This document shows positions 35,606 through 43,956 of a stretch of 64,000 bases of DNA, one piece after another. The translations under genes were made by a program, and so were the position numbers. The notes under the pieces were generated by a model, which saw nothing but the letters and a program-made list of their open reading frames with translations, did no database searches and had not been told where the DNA came from. Each line of letters opens with the position of its first letter. Within the stretch, counting starts at the first letter, position 1. The stretch is from Thermoclostridium stercorarium subsp. stercorarium DSM 8532 (GTDB lineage Bacteria > Bacillota > Clostridia > DSM-8532): NCBI RefSeq assembly GCF_000331995.1, contig NC_020134.1, positions 1,835,465 to 1,899,464 of the forward strand, read 5' to 3'.

Positions 35606-36739
35606 ATGAACCGAAAAATACTGGAAGAATATCTGAATTCGCTTGAACAGCGCGGAATTCCCGGCTGTGACTGTGCGGTGATATATAAGCACGAACAGGT
35701 TTTCAGGCATACCGTTGGGTATGCCGATGCCCAAAGAAAAAAACCGTTAACCGCGAATACCACATACTGGCTTTATTCGGCCACAAAGCTGTTCACCTGC
35801 ACCGCAGTAATGCAGCTTATAGAAAAAGGGCTGATTGGCCTGGATTCTCCCGTTTCCGATTACTTGCCCGAGTATAAAAATTTAACGGTTAAAACCGACA
35901 GAGGCATAGTTCCGGCAAAGAATCCGATGACCATAAGGCACCTCCTTTCGATGCAGAGCGGCTTGAATTACAATCTCGACGCCCCTTCCATTCTCAAAAT
36001 CAAAAAGGAGACTAACAATCAGGCAACCACAAGACAGGTAATAGCAGCCCTTGCAAATGAACCGCTGGACTTTGAACCCGGAACTCATTTTCAGTACAGT
36101 TTAAGCCATGACGTTCTTGGCGCAGTAATCGAGGTGGTTTCAGGGCAAAGGCTTGGAGAATACTTTAAGAAAAATATTTTTGAACCTTTGGGCATGAAAA
36201 ATACTGGTTTTGAACTGACACCCGAACGCAAGGCCAACATGAGTGATCTGTTTTCGTTCGACATGAATACAATGACCTCCACACCGGTACCAAACCATAA
36301 CCGTTATGTGCTTACAAGAAACTATGAAAGCGGAGGAGCAGGCCTCATCTCAACGGTGGACGACTATTTGCTGTTCTTAGACGCGATGTGCCACGGCGGG
36401 ACAAGTAAAGACGGTTACAGGCTGCTTTCAAAAGAATCCATTGACCTTATGCGCCGTGATCAGTTGAATGAAGTTTCCAAAAAAGACTTTGATTTATTTG
36501 GAAGGCACGGCTACAGCTACGGTCTTGGGGTGCGTACCCTAATTGAAAAGGAAAAATCAGGTGTCAAAAGCCCTTTGGGCGAGTTTGGCTGGGACGGTGC
36601 CGCGGGAGCTTACGCCCTTATTGACGTTACAAACAACCTGGCAATATTCTACATACAGCACGTATTGCAATGCGGGTATGTTTACAATGTAATACATCCA
36701 AAAGTCCGGGATCTTACCTATGAAATGCTCGGGCTTTAA
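35606..36739 (+). CDS. Serine hydrolase of the class C beta-lactamase/esterase family
   Basis: A 377-residue cytoplasmic protein with no signal peptide, which argues against resistance to beta-lactams and for an esterase or peptide hydrolase role. The nucleophile motif is S58-A-T-K61, the general-base tyrosine is Tyr164 in YSLSHD, and the third motif equivalent is near GWDGAAG. AGAGGGG precedes the ATG. The fold markers HLLSMQSGLNY and FEPLGMKNTGF are typical. It is a monocistronic gene with its own promoter and a strong terminator. The substrate is unknown. Confidence 0.9.
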   Translation: MNRKILEEYLNSLEQRGIPGCDCAVIYKHEQVFRHTVGYADAQRKKPLTANTTYWLYSATKLFTCTAVMQLIEKGLIGLDSPVSDYLPEYKNLTVKTDRGIVPAKNPMTIRHLLSMQSGLNYNLDAPSILKIKKETNNQATTRQVIAALANEPLDFEPGTHFQYSLSHDVLGAVIEVVSGQRLGEYFKKNIFEPLGMKNTGFELTPERKANMSDLFSFDMNTMTSTPVPNHNRYVLTRNYESGGAGLISTVDDYLLFLDAMCHGGTSKDGYRLLSKESIDLMRRDQLNEVSKKDFDLFGRHGYSYGLGVRTLIEKEKSGVKSPLGEFGWDGAAGAYALIDVTNNLAIFYIQHVLQCGYVYNVIHPKVRDLTYEMLGL

Positions 36740-36752
36740 TAAACAGTCTTAA

Positions 36753-36793
36753 AAAAACTGTCAGACAGATTTCCCAGTCTGTCTGACAGTTTT
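36753..36793. terminator. Bidirectional terminator between serine hydrolase and cupin genes
   Basis: ACTGTCAGACAG (36757-36768) pairs with CTGTCTGACAGT (36779-36790), with A/T runs outside both arms, so it stops both converging transcripts. Confidence 0.88.
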
Positions 36794-36796
36794 ATA

Positions 36797-37147
36797 TCAG
36801 TTGTACAGCATAACTACCGCTATGAACTCCAACGGTTCATCACCGTTATTTTCTATTGAATGAGTTCCTCCGTCGCCTGTGAGTATTACATCTCCTGCCT
36901 GCACTTCGGTGGTTTGTCCGTTGTCAGTTACAATTCCTTTGCCTTTCAGAATATAGTAAGCCTCTTCCTCATCCACGTGCTCGTGCAGCCCTATCGAACA
37001 ACCAGGATTTAACACTATTCTTGCAAAAAGGCGGACCTTTCCTTTCATTTCCTCCCTGTTAAGAATGTGGATAAGCTCAACACTTCCTTTTCCGCCTCTC
37101 ATTTGTTCCCTCAGCTCGGTTTTCATCTCCGACGCCCGTTTGACCAT
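36797..37147 (-). CDS. Single-domain cupin protein
   Basis: A 116-residue double-stranded beta-helix protein. The metal motif is GLHEHVDEEEAYYILKGKG with two histidines and a glutamate, and the second motif GDGGTHSIENNGDEP supplies the third histidine. GAGGGG lies ahead of ATG 37147. Small cupins of this type bind a divalent metal and act as isomerases, dioxygenases or sensors; the reaction cannot be assigned. A related small cupin is encoded at 43571-43918. Confidence 0.9.
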   Translation of the reverse strand: MVKRASEMKTELREQMRGGKGSVELIHILNREEMKGKVRLFARIVLNPGCSIGLHEHVDEEEAYYILKGKGIVTDNGQTTEVQAGDVILTGDGGTHSIENNGDEPLEFIAVVMLYN

Positions 37148-37266
37148 TGATTATCCCCTCTTTACTTTAATTTATCAGTACTGAAAAAATTATACACTTT
37201 GTCAGCACAATATTGCAACCGGGCGGTTTAATTGCCCGGAAGGATAAACAGTACGGGAACACGTTG

Positions 37267-38310
37267 CTACGGGCGTTCAAGCTGGTTAAGATCAATCAGA
37301 CAAACCTGGGTTGTGCCGTTTTCAAACGGACGGTTGAACAAAATCATATCTCCCCTCCTGTTAAAAGAGGGATGCATGTGATCGGCACCCGTTTTTGGCG
37401 TGTCAGTGCTGGCCAAGGTAATATACTTGCCCGTTTCACCATTTATAAGATAAATCAGATTAGGGCTTTCAACTCCGAGATATCCGATACGATCGGCGCA
37501 GAACCACTTGGAATCTCGGGAAACACCGGGATGGAGGATTTGTTCTATTTCGGCGACAACCCGGAAATTATGCCCGTCTTTCGACCCCATCATCAGATAT
37601 CTCGGCAGTTTCATAAATACAACATGTTCACCGTCACATGTCCATACTTCGTGGGTGATCCAGTCGCCCTCAACTTCAACATAGTACGGCCTTGCGGTAC
37701 GAGTTTTCAAATCAAAAAGCCATGTTCTCTGCAGCGCATCACCGCCCGTCTCATGTATAAACAGAATTGTATTGGGATCGGTGGGGCAAACCTGCACATG
37801 TCCGAGATTGCAGTCGCTTTGGTAAACAACTTCGCTTTTTCCTGTCTTCGGATCAAATACTACCAATGCATAAATACAGTTCCACTGTTTATAGCCGCAA
37901 ACAATCGTGCCGTCTTTACTGATGGTAAGATGGCCTGTAATACTTCCTCCTTCAGGAAGGGCCCCCAGTTCGGTTATCTGATCGGTGTCACAGTCATAGC
38001 GGCATATTATATTATTGCCTTTCACCATAACACCGTAATTTTCATACCAGTGCATTGCAAACCCATGGTATTCGCTGCCTGCCACCACTTTCATTTCGCC
38101 TGTTTCAACTTCAACCTTCAAAAGCTCGCCCTTTCCTCTGTAGACTTCGTTTGCGCCCTCTGGGATTTGTCTGTTACAGAAAAAATAGCGATCGTCCACG
38201 GTGAAATTTTCTGTTGTAAAGTACAACTTTGTATACCTTTCAGGTCCATGTGTGTACTGGCGTATTTCATAACCCGTTACCGGATCTGTGTAAGTAGTGA
38301 ATTTTTTCAT
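37267..38310 (-). CDS. Oligogalacturonate lyase-like seven-bladed beta-propeller (PL22 type)
   Basis: A 347-residue cytoplasmic protein; GGGGGG precedes ATG 38310 and there is no signal peptide. The histidine-rich metal-site pattern of oligogalacturonate lyases is visible: GHVQVCPTDPNTILFIHETG, DWITHEVWTCDGE, ILHPGVSRDSKWFCADR and DHMHPSFNRRGDMILFNRP. Such enzymes cut unsaturated di- and oligogalacturonates from pectin by Mn2+-dependent elimination inside the cell. The MFS gene 15 bases upstream in the same operon would import the substrate. A related family of propeller proteins with other substrates cannot be excluded. Confidence 0.72.
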   Translation of the reverse strand: MKKFTTYTDPVTGYEIRQYTHGPERYTKLYFTTENFTVDDRYFFCNRQIPEGANEVYRGKGELLKVEVETGEMKVVAGSEYHGFAMHWYENYGVMVKGNNIICRYDCDTDQITELGALPEGGSITGHLTISKDGTIVCGYKQWNCIYALVVFDPKTGKSEVVYQSDCNLGHVQVCPTDPNTILFIHETGGDALQRTWLFDLKTRTARPYYVEVEGDWITHEVWTCDGEHVVFMKLPRYLMMGSKDGHNFRVVAEIEQILHPGVSRDSKWFCADRIGYLGVESPNLIYLINGETGKYITLASTDTPKTGADHMHPSFNRRGDMILFNRPFENGTTQVCLIDLNQLERP

Positions 38311-38325
38311 AAAAAACCCCCCAAG

Positions 38326-39528
38326 TCATACATTTTTTGTAATCCTGCTGTTTTTTATCATTAACAATCCCGTTAGCATTAATACGGGAAAAATCATAGC
38401 AGTCAAAAGCCCGGCACTTAACATTCCGCCTTTTGCATTAGCCACAAGCCCGACAAGAGTGGGGCCTGCCGAGCAGCCAAAATCACCTGCAAGCGCCATA
38501 ATTGCATACATTGCGGTACCTCCGGCTGGCAGCTTTTTGGCAGCAATACTGAACGTGCCGGGCCAAAAAATACCTACAGAAAAGCCGCACAGAGCACATC
38601 CGACAAACCCCAGAACCGCATTACCCGACAGGGCGGCCACGGAATAACTGACTATGCACAATCCTGCGCTTAACATCATCATATTTCTTAATGGAATGTA
38701 ATCGCTGAATTTGCCGTAAATGGCCCGCGCAATCCCCATTAATACCGCAAAAGTCATCGGGCCGGCCAAATCACCTGCCGTTTTAGACACTTTAAGCCCT
38801 GCTTCCGCGAATGCTGAAGACCACTGGCTCATTGCCTGTTCGGATGCCCCGGCACATACCATTAAAAGCAAAAACAGCCAGAACACTTTCCTGCTGAAAA
38901 GTTCCCTTACCGAAAGCCCTTCATCTCCTTCAACTATTGGATACAACGGTACCTGAGTAAAATAAAAAAGATTTGCAAAAGGTATAACAGCCCAAATACA
39001 CGCAAGGATTTTCCAATTGTCGATACCTGCGAACGCAAAAAAGGCGGTGGATACCAAAACCACACCAACCTGCCCCCAACAGTAAAAGGAATGGAGAAGG
39101 CTCATTGCCGCCTCTTTCTTTTCAGTGGGGCATGCCTCAACAATCGGGCTTATGATAACCTCAATCAAACCTCCGCCAATAGCGTACAGCACAACAGAGG
39201 CAATCAACCCCATATATGCATTCCGGCTGAGATCTGGCAAGAACGCCATACCAAACAAACCAAGGCCTGCAAAAAGATGGGCACATACAGCAGATACCCT
39301 GTATCCGATTTTGTCCACCAGCTTAGTTGATATCAGATCCACCAGCAACTGTACAGAAAAATTCACCGTGGTTATAAGCGTAATCCTGTCAATTGTAAGA
39401 TTATATGAATTCTGAAATGTCAAAAACAGCAACGGTGCGTAATTATTGATTATCGCCTGGGTTATGAAGCCGATATAGCAGGCATAAATCGTGTGTTCAT
39501 AGCTTGTACTTATATTTTTCGTCCTCAT
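38326..39528 (-). CDS. Major facilitator superfamily transporter
   Basis: A 400-residue protein with about twelve membrane helices. The A-motif loop between helices 2 and 3 reads STKLVDKIGYRVS, and helix 5-6 features (LLHSFYCWGQVGVVL) resemble the FucP/sugar-type MFS group. It is first in a two-gene operon with the oligogalacturonate lyase-like gene, which suggests uptake of pectin-derived oligouronides. The direction and substrate are inference. Confidence 0.88.
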   Translation of the reverse strand: MRTKNISTSYEHTIYACYIGFITQAIINNYAPLLFLTFQNSYNLTIDRITLITTVNFSVQLLVDLISTKLVDKIGYRVSAVCAHLFAGLGLFGMAFLPDLSRNAYMGLIASVVLYAIGGGLIEVIISPIVEACPTEKKEAAMSLLHSFYCWGQVGVVLVSTAFFAFAGIDNWKILACIWAVIPFANLFYFTQVPLYPIVEGDEGLSVRELFSRKVFWLFLLLMVCAGASEQAMSQWSSAFAEAGLKVSKTAGDLAGPMTFAVLMGIARAIYGKFSDYIPLRNMMMLSAGLCIVSYSVAALSGNAVLGFVGCALCGFSVGIFWPGTFSIAAKKLPAGGTAMYAIMALAGDFGCSAGPTLVGLVANAKGGMLSAGLLTAMIFPVLMLTGLLMIKNSRITKNV

Positions 39529-39686
39529 CCTTTAATACCTTTTTCCGTTTCCCCCGGATTTTAACCGAAAAATTTCTCCGGAAATTACATTTCCGGAGAG
39601 AATACAATCAATTTTATAACAGTTTTTTATGTAAATATCAAGTATTTTAGCTTTTACTTAATTATACAGCACTGCATAATTTGGCT

Positions 39687-41426
39687 TTACCTCTTTGCAG
39701 TCCCGTTTAAAATACTTTGCCATATATCAAGTTTGATGTTTTTTCCGCCTGTATTTTCATAATCGGGTATAATCCCAAGCCTCCACAGGGATATTCGGTT
39801 AACACCGAACATTTTCGCAAGCCTAATCTTGTCGCTGACACTTTCTGAGTTCTCATACCATATGACAGTACGCACCTGTCCGGTCTCATCGGTATATTCC
39901 ATGTATGGGTTGCCGTTGATTGGATAATAATATACGTCCGCGCCGGAGGAAAGCTTTTGATAAATCCTGTCATATCCCAGCTTTAGCGGTTCATCATTTA
40001 AAACTTCACCGTTTCTGACATTCCACTGTACAGAATCAAACGAGATCTGAAGCAATATTTTATCCGGATCGCTCACTCCGTTTTCCCTGTCCGTAATGGC
40101 TTTTAACGCATAATACAGTTCATCTTCCGGAGTAAGAGGAGTTAAAACATATCCTGCTTTCATCTCGGCCTCTGTAAGTTTTTTTGCGTAATAGTCATGC
40201 GCCATTAGTATCACTCTGTCAGCTATTTGTCCGATGGTTTTGTAATCATACGCATCATAATATTCCCGTCCGGGTATCCTTTTGGGATGAACAGCCACAT
40301 AAAGCTTTTTTCCGCTGACATCCAGTTCCTGTTTAAGTTCACGAAGAAAATCATTAAACGCGTTTTTAAGTCTTTCCCCCTTCATACTTTCAAAATCAAT
40401 GACAGCTCCGTCAAAGGATATCGAAATGCCTTCCTTTACCGTATTGTTAACATGTCCTGCGATTAATGAAACGGCCTGTTTTCTCAATTCCGGCCGTGTC
40501 AGTATGTATTCCAGCAACGGTATTTCCTCGCCGTCCGGGCATACAATGGAGTTATTGTCCGCATAGACCATCAGTTGCGCCGAAACATTGCTTTCCCTGG
40601 CCAGATTGAAAGGCTCCGTAAATCCCTCCGGAATGTAAAAGTCATTCCCGCCCGACGAAGCGGTATTAAGAACCACCCGCCCCTCGTCGCAATCAAACTC
40701 CATTCTGCTCCAGCCGAAACTGACCGAATTCATGTAAGGGATATAATTAATCTGGGGATAAGAGCGAATCGCATAAAAAGCGTGGAGTTCCTTTACAGGT
40801 GTGCTGATTTTCTCATACATTCTCATCATCATAACAGCCGCTTCTTCCCGCCTGGCCGTATCGTAAGGTTTGAACTTATTATCTCCCACTCCTTTTATAA
40901 TTCCAAAATCTTTAGCAATCGTTATGTACCCTTCATTTTCGCTGACATCGTCAAAATCGCTTCCAAAGGAATTAAGACTCTGCGCGAGCCCGCCATATCC
41001 GAGGGCGTTTACAAGCATTATCGCCATTTCTTCACGGGTAATCGGATCTTCGGGACGGAATTTATCTACTCCTTCGGGTATTACGCCGTTCCTGTATGCC
41101 GTCTCAACGTAAGGATAATACCATTTTGAAGGATCGACATTATCAGTGAAACTGCCTTTTTCAGGTGTTACCGTTTCCCATTTCATAAGCCTTACAAGAT
41201 ATGTAACAAACTCGCTTCTTTTTATCTCAAGTCCCAAACCAAACCTATTATTTCCAATGCCGTCGGTTATCCCAAGGGTGCGCAGTTCATTCACCGCAGC
41301 ATATGCCCAATGGTCTTCGGGCACGTCGTCAAACCGCACAACACTGTTTTCATTCGCAAAAGAAGGTATTACAACCATCAACAACGCTAAAGCAATACTA
41401 ACGCTTATCCCTCGCAGACTGCTCAT
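39687..41426 (-). CDS. SLH-domain GH18-type glycoside hydrolase
   Basis: A 579-residue exported protein. The start is ATG 41426 behind AAAGGGG; an in-frame TTG at 41444 is less likely. Residues 1-25 are a signal peptide, about 35-205 hold three SLH repeats (FDDVPEDHWAYAAVNEL; FTDNVDPSKWYYPYVETA; FDDVSENEGYITIAKD) that bind the cell-wall polymer, and the rest is a GH18 barrel. The catalytic motif is FDGAVIDFE, with Asp344 and Glu346, and YYAKKL and QISFDSVQW-type barrel strands follow. It resembles YaaH/YdhD spore-wall or peptidoglycan N-acetylglucosaminidases, so cell-wall remodelling is more likely than chitin use. The SLH block is N-terminal, opposite to the galactanase. Confidence 0.88.
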   Translation of the reverse strand: MSSLRGISVSIALALLMVVIPSFANENSVVRFDDVPEDHWAYAAVNELRTLGITDGIGNNRFGLGLEIKRSEFVTYLVRLMKWETVTPEKGSFTDNVDPSKWYYPYVETAYRNGVIPEGVDKFRPEDPITREEMAIMLVNALGYGGLAQSLNSFGSDFDDVSENEGYITIAKDFGIIKGVGDNKFKPYDTARREEAAVMMMRMYEKISTPVKELHAFYAIRSYPQINYIPYMNSVSFGWSRMEFDCDEGRVVLNTASSGGNDFYIPEGFTEPFNLARESNVSAQLMVYADNNSIVCPDGEEIPLLEYILTRPELRKQAVSLIAGHVNNTVKEGISISFDGAVIDFESMKGERLKNAFNDFLRELKQELDVSGKKLYVAVHPKRIPGREYYDAYDYKTIGQIADRVILMAHDYYAKKLTEAEMKAGYVLTPLTPEDELYYALKAITDRENGVSDPDKILLQISFDSVQWNVRNGEVLNDEPLKLGYDRIYQKLSSGADVYYYPINGNPYMEYTDETGQVRTVIWYENSESVSDKIRLAKMFGVNRISLWRLGIIPDYENTGGKNIKLDIWQSILNGTAKR

Positions 41427-41472
41427 CGAACAGGCCCCTTTCAACTTTTATAGATGAACCCCCGCCTTGCAC

Positions 41473-42507
41473 TTATTCCTCCCTGAGCCTTTTTATACTT
41501 TCAGTGAAAGGCGGGTAAAGTATACCTTTTTCGGTTATTATTGCGGTAATATAGCGGTTAGGCGTTACATCAAACGCAGGGTTTTTAACGTCCACCCCTT
41601 CAGGAGCAAGCCGGATATTCCCAATATGAGTGACCTCCCTGTGGTCCCTTTCCTCAATGACTATTTCATCACCGGTGGCTATGTCAAAATCGATGGTTGA
41701 AGTCGGCGCGGCCACATAAAACGGGATATTGTGCTCTTTTGCCAGCACCGCAATTGTATAGGTTCCTATTTTATTGGCGGTATCCCCGTTTGCCGCTATC
41801 CTGTCAGCCCCAACAATACAGCAGTCTATCTCGCCTTTCTGCATGAAATATCCTGCCATATTGTCACAAATCAGAGTTACCGGAATTCCGTCCTGCATCA
41901 GCTCATAAGCGGTAAGCCTTGCTCCCTGGAGGTACGGCCTTGTTTCATCGGCATACACACGGACTTTTTTCCCCGCCTCATGGGCGGCGCGAATAACCCC
42001 CAAAGCCGTGCCGTAATCGCATGTTGCCAGGCTTCCGGCGTTACAGTGGGTCAGAATTGTGTTCCCGGATTTTATAAGCCGGTTTCCGAACTCACCAATC
42101 CTGCGGTTGTTTTCCACATCCTCCCGATCCATCCGCCGGGCTTCTTCAAGTATTGTACTTTTTATTTCTTCAATGCTTCTGTTTCTGTTTTCATAAGCCG
42201 TTTTCACTATCCTGTCCACGGCCCAGAAAAGGTTAACGGCGGTAGGCCGGGTATTTTTCATAACTTCAGCCATCTGTTTTATTTGGGCAAAAAACTCGTT
42301 TTTGTCTTTGGTTTCAACGGCATTAGCACCTAAAACCATTCCATACGCAGCGGTAACCCCGATAGCCGGAGCACCTCTTACAATCATATTCCTTATGGCT
42401 TCCGCCACCTGCTCACATGTTCTGTATTCATGCCAGACCGTCTCGGCAGGAAGTTTTGTCTGGTCCAGCAATTTTAAAACTCCGTCTTCATAATACAGCG
42501 GTCTCAC
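41473..42507 (-). CDS. mtnA: Methylthioribose-1-phosphate isomerase
   Basis: A 344-residue cytosolic enzyme converting 5-methylthioribose-1-phosphate to the ribulose form in methionine salvage. GTG start with GGAGG nine bases upstream. Hallmarks: RNMIVRGAPAIGVTAAYG, catalytic cysteine in TILTHCNAGSLAT, catalytic aspartate in IVGADRIAANGDTANKIGT, and the PTSTID and PEGVDVKNPAFDVTPN segments. It could also act on ribose-1,5-bisphosphate-like sugars, as some homologues do. No other mtn genes adjoin it, and I see no SAM riboswitch in the leader. Confidence 0.96.
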   Translation of the reverse strand: MRPLYYEDGVLKLLDQTKLPAETVWHEYRTCEQVAEAIRNMIVRGAPAIGVTAAYGMVLGANAVETKDKNEFFAQIKQMAEVMKNTRPTAVNLFWAVDRIVKTAYENRNRSIEEIKSTILEEARRMDREDVENNRRIGEFGNRLIKSGNTILTHCNAGSLATCDYGTALGVIRAAHEAGKKVRVYADETRPYLQGARLTAYELMQDGIPVTLICDNMAGYFMQKGEIDCCIVGADRIAANGDTANKIGTYTIAVLAKEHNIPFYVAAPTSTIDFDIATGDEIVIEERDHREVTHIGNIRLAPEGVDVKNPAFDVTPNRYITAIITEKGILYPPFTESIKRLREE

Positions 42508-42634
42508 GGAATCTTGCCTCCATTTGTCAGATATTCGCTTTAATTATTAATTATATACTATCACATGATAAAGCGGAAAGTAAGCTGAAGCGCCGATATT
42601 AACCGCAATATGAAAATTCCACCGAACATTCGAC

Positions 42635-42671
42635 AAAATACCCGGCGTATTCACTACACCGGGTATTTTTT
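42635..42671. terminator. Terminator downstream of the rubrerythrin gene
   Basis: AAAATACCCGG (42635-42645) pairs exactly with CCGGGTATTTT (42659-42669) around a 13-base loop. It follows the rubrerythrin stop on the minus strand, with TTTTGTCG after the stem. Confidence 0.82.
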
Positions 42672-42691
42672 CCAGGAACGTTTTCTTAATT

Positions 42692-43354
42692 TTAGTAGTT
42701 TTCCTTTCTCACTTCAAAAAAGCTCCGGGAATGTTTGCATACAGGGCATACTTCAGGAGCTTTTTTACCAATTACCAGATGCCCGCATACACGGCATTCC
42801 CATATGGTTTCTTCGCTTTTTTCAAATACCTGCTGCATTTCCACGTTTTTCAGCAGTTTGCGGAAACGTTCCTCATGAGCTTTTTCTATAGCGGCCACCT
42901 TGCGGAATTTTTCCGCCAGTTCAGGAAATCCTTCCTCTTCGGCATCCTTTGCAAAACGTTCATACATATCCGTCCATTCGTAATTTTCGCCTTCCGCCGC
43001 ATGTAAAAGATTCTCAGCCGTGTTTCCTATCTTTGCAAGCTCTTCAAGCCAGATTCTCGCATGTTCCTGTTCGTTCCTTGCAGTTTTCAGAAATATCTCC
43101 GCCAGTTGTTCATATCCCTCTCTTTGCGCCACTTCAGCAAAATATGTATATTTATTTCTCGCCTGGCTTTCTCCTGCAAAAGCCTCCATAAGATTTTTCT
43201 CGGTTTTCGTTCCGGCATACCTGTTGTTCTTCTCGTTCTTCTCCTCCAGTTTAACAAAATAAGAAGCAGGTCTGCCGCATCTGGGGCATTTAAAATCCTC
43301 TGTCAGTTCCCCTTCAAAAATGTAACCGCATACAGAACAACGATATTTTGCCAT
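42692..43354 (-). CDS. Rubrerythrin with rubredoxin domains at both ends
   Basis: A 220-residue oxidative-stress protein that reduces hydrogen peroxide in anaerobes. AGGAGG precedes ATG 43354. Residues 1-35 form a rubredoxin-like iron site (C6xxC9, C23xxC26). The middle is a ferritin-like diiron bundle with carboxylate/histidine motifs [20 protein letters not shown] and NEQEHARIW, then [11 protein letters not shown]. The C-terminus is a second rubredoxin-like knuckle ([20 protein letters not shown]). Most rubrerythrins have one rubredoxin domain, either at the C-terminus or, in reverse rubrerythrins, at the N-terminus. It is monocistronic. Confidence 0.94.
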   Translation of the reverse strand: MAKYRCSVCGYIFEGELTEDFKCPRCGRPASYFVKLEEKNEKNNRYAGTKTEKNLMEAFAGESQARNKYTYFAEVAQREGYEQLAEIFLKTARNEQEHARIWLEELAKIGNTAENLLHAAEGENYEWTDMYERFAKDAEEEGFPELAEKFRKVAAIEKAHEERFRKLLKNVEMQQVFEKSEETIWECRVCGHLVIGKKAPEVCPVCKHSRSFFEVRKENY

Positions 43355-43570
43355 TTTTTCTCCTCCTCTTTTTCGGAATCCTATTCCGTTCCCACCAGCA
43401 CTTTAAACAACAACGTAAACCAAAATCTACGCGTTAAACAACAGCTGATGAAAACATGCTATTGTAGCCGATTATACATCAAATCGGTCTGAAAATAAAC
43501 ATTAAAATGATACTGTTCATTACACGAGTTTTGGAATATCTCCGTAAACAAAAAAAACTCACTTTTAACG

Positions 43571-43918
43571 TCATTTAGTTACTTCAAATACCAGTATTTT
43601 CAGATCGCCTTCAGAATTATTCACCAGACCGTGGCTGTCAAAGGGCTGATTGACGATTACATCTCCCGGTTTTACTTCGATTTCATCATCATTGACTTTC
43701 ATAATTCCGTTCCCATCCAGAATAACATAAATCTCCTCGTTATCACCGTGCTTATGAAATCCGATGGACGAACCTGAAGGCAAAACCATATATCTGAAAA
43801 ACCTCAGATTTGTCTGAAAATCATTTTCGTTAAACAGAACCACATCCCTGACAATTCCTTTTCCACTGTGGCTGGTGGTAAACTTGGGTTCTTTTTCATA
43901 AAAATTTGCAGTTTTCAT
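43571..43918 (-). CDS. Single-domain cupin protein
   Basis: A 115-residue protein. The start is ATG 43918, seven bases after GGAGG; in-frame codons upstream do not suit the ribosome site. Cupin motif 1 reads GFHKHGDNEEIYVILDGNG and motif 2 NQPFDSHGLVNNSEGD, giving a likely 3-His/1-Glu metal site. It is similar in plan to the cupin at 36797-37147. It lies 38 bases after the lytic transglycosylase gene on the same strand, so they may be co-transcribed. Reaction unknown. Confidence 0.9.
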   Translation of the reverse strand: MKTANFYEKEPKFTTSHSGKGIVRDVVLFNENDFQTNLRFFRYMVLPSGSSIGFHKHGDNEEIYVILDGNGIMKVNDDEIEVKPGDVIVNQPFDSHGLVNNSEGDLKILVFEVTK

Positions 43919-43956
43919 GTTCATTCCTCCGCTTGCCGGCACCGTAAAGACAGCTT

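Noticed and set aside
37213-38364. A 383-codon open frame on the plus strand, antisense to the lyase-like gene
   Set aside because: The minus-strand gene at 37267-38310 has a strong ribosome site and clear family motifs. The plus frame has none and shows Cys/Phe/Ile-rich composition typical of shadow frames.
42508-42691. Search for a SAM riboswitch before mtnA
   Set aside because: No K-turn, pseudoknot or terminator-like elements of a SAM-I or other SAM class were visible; the mtnA leader is short and plain.
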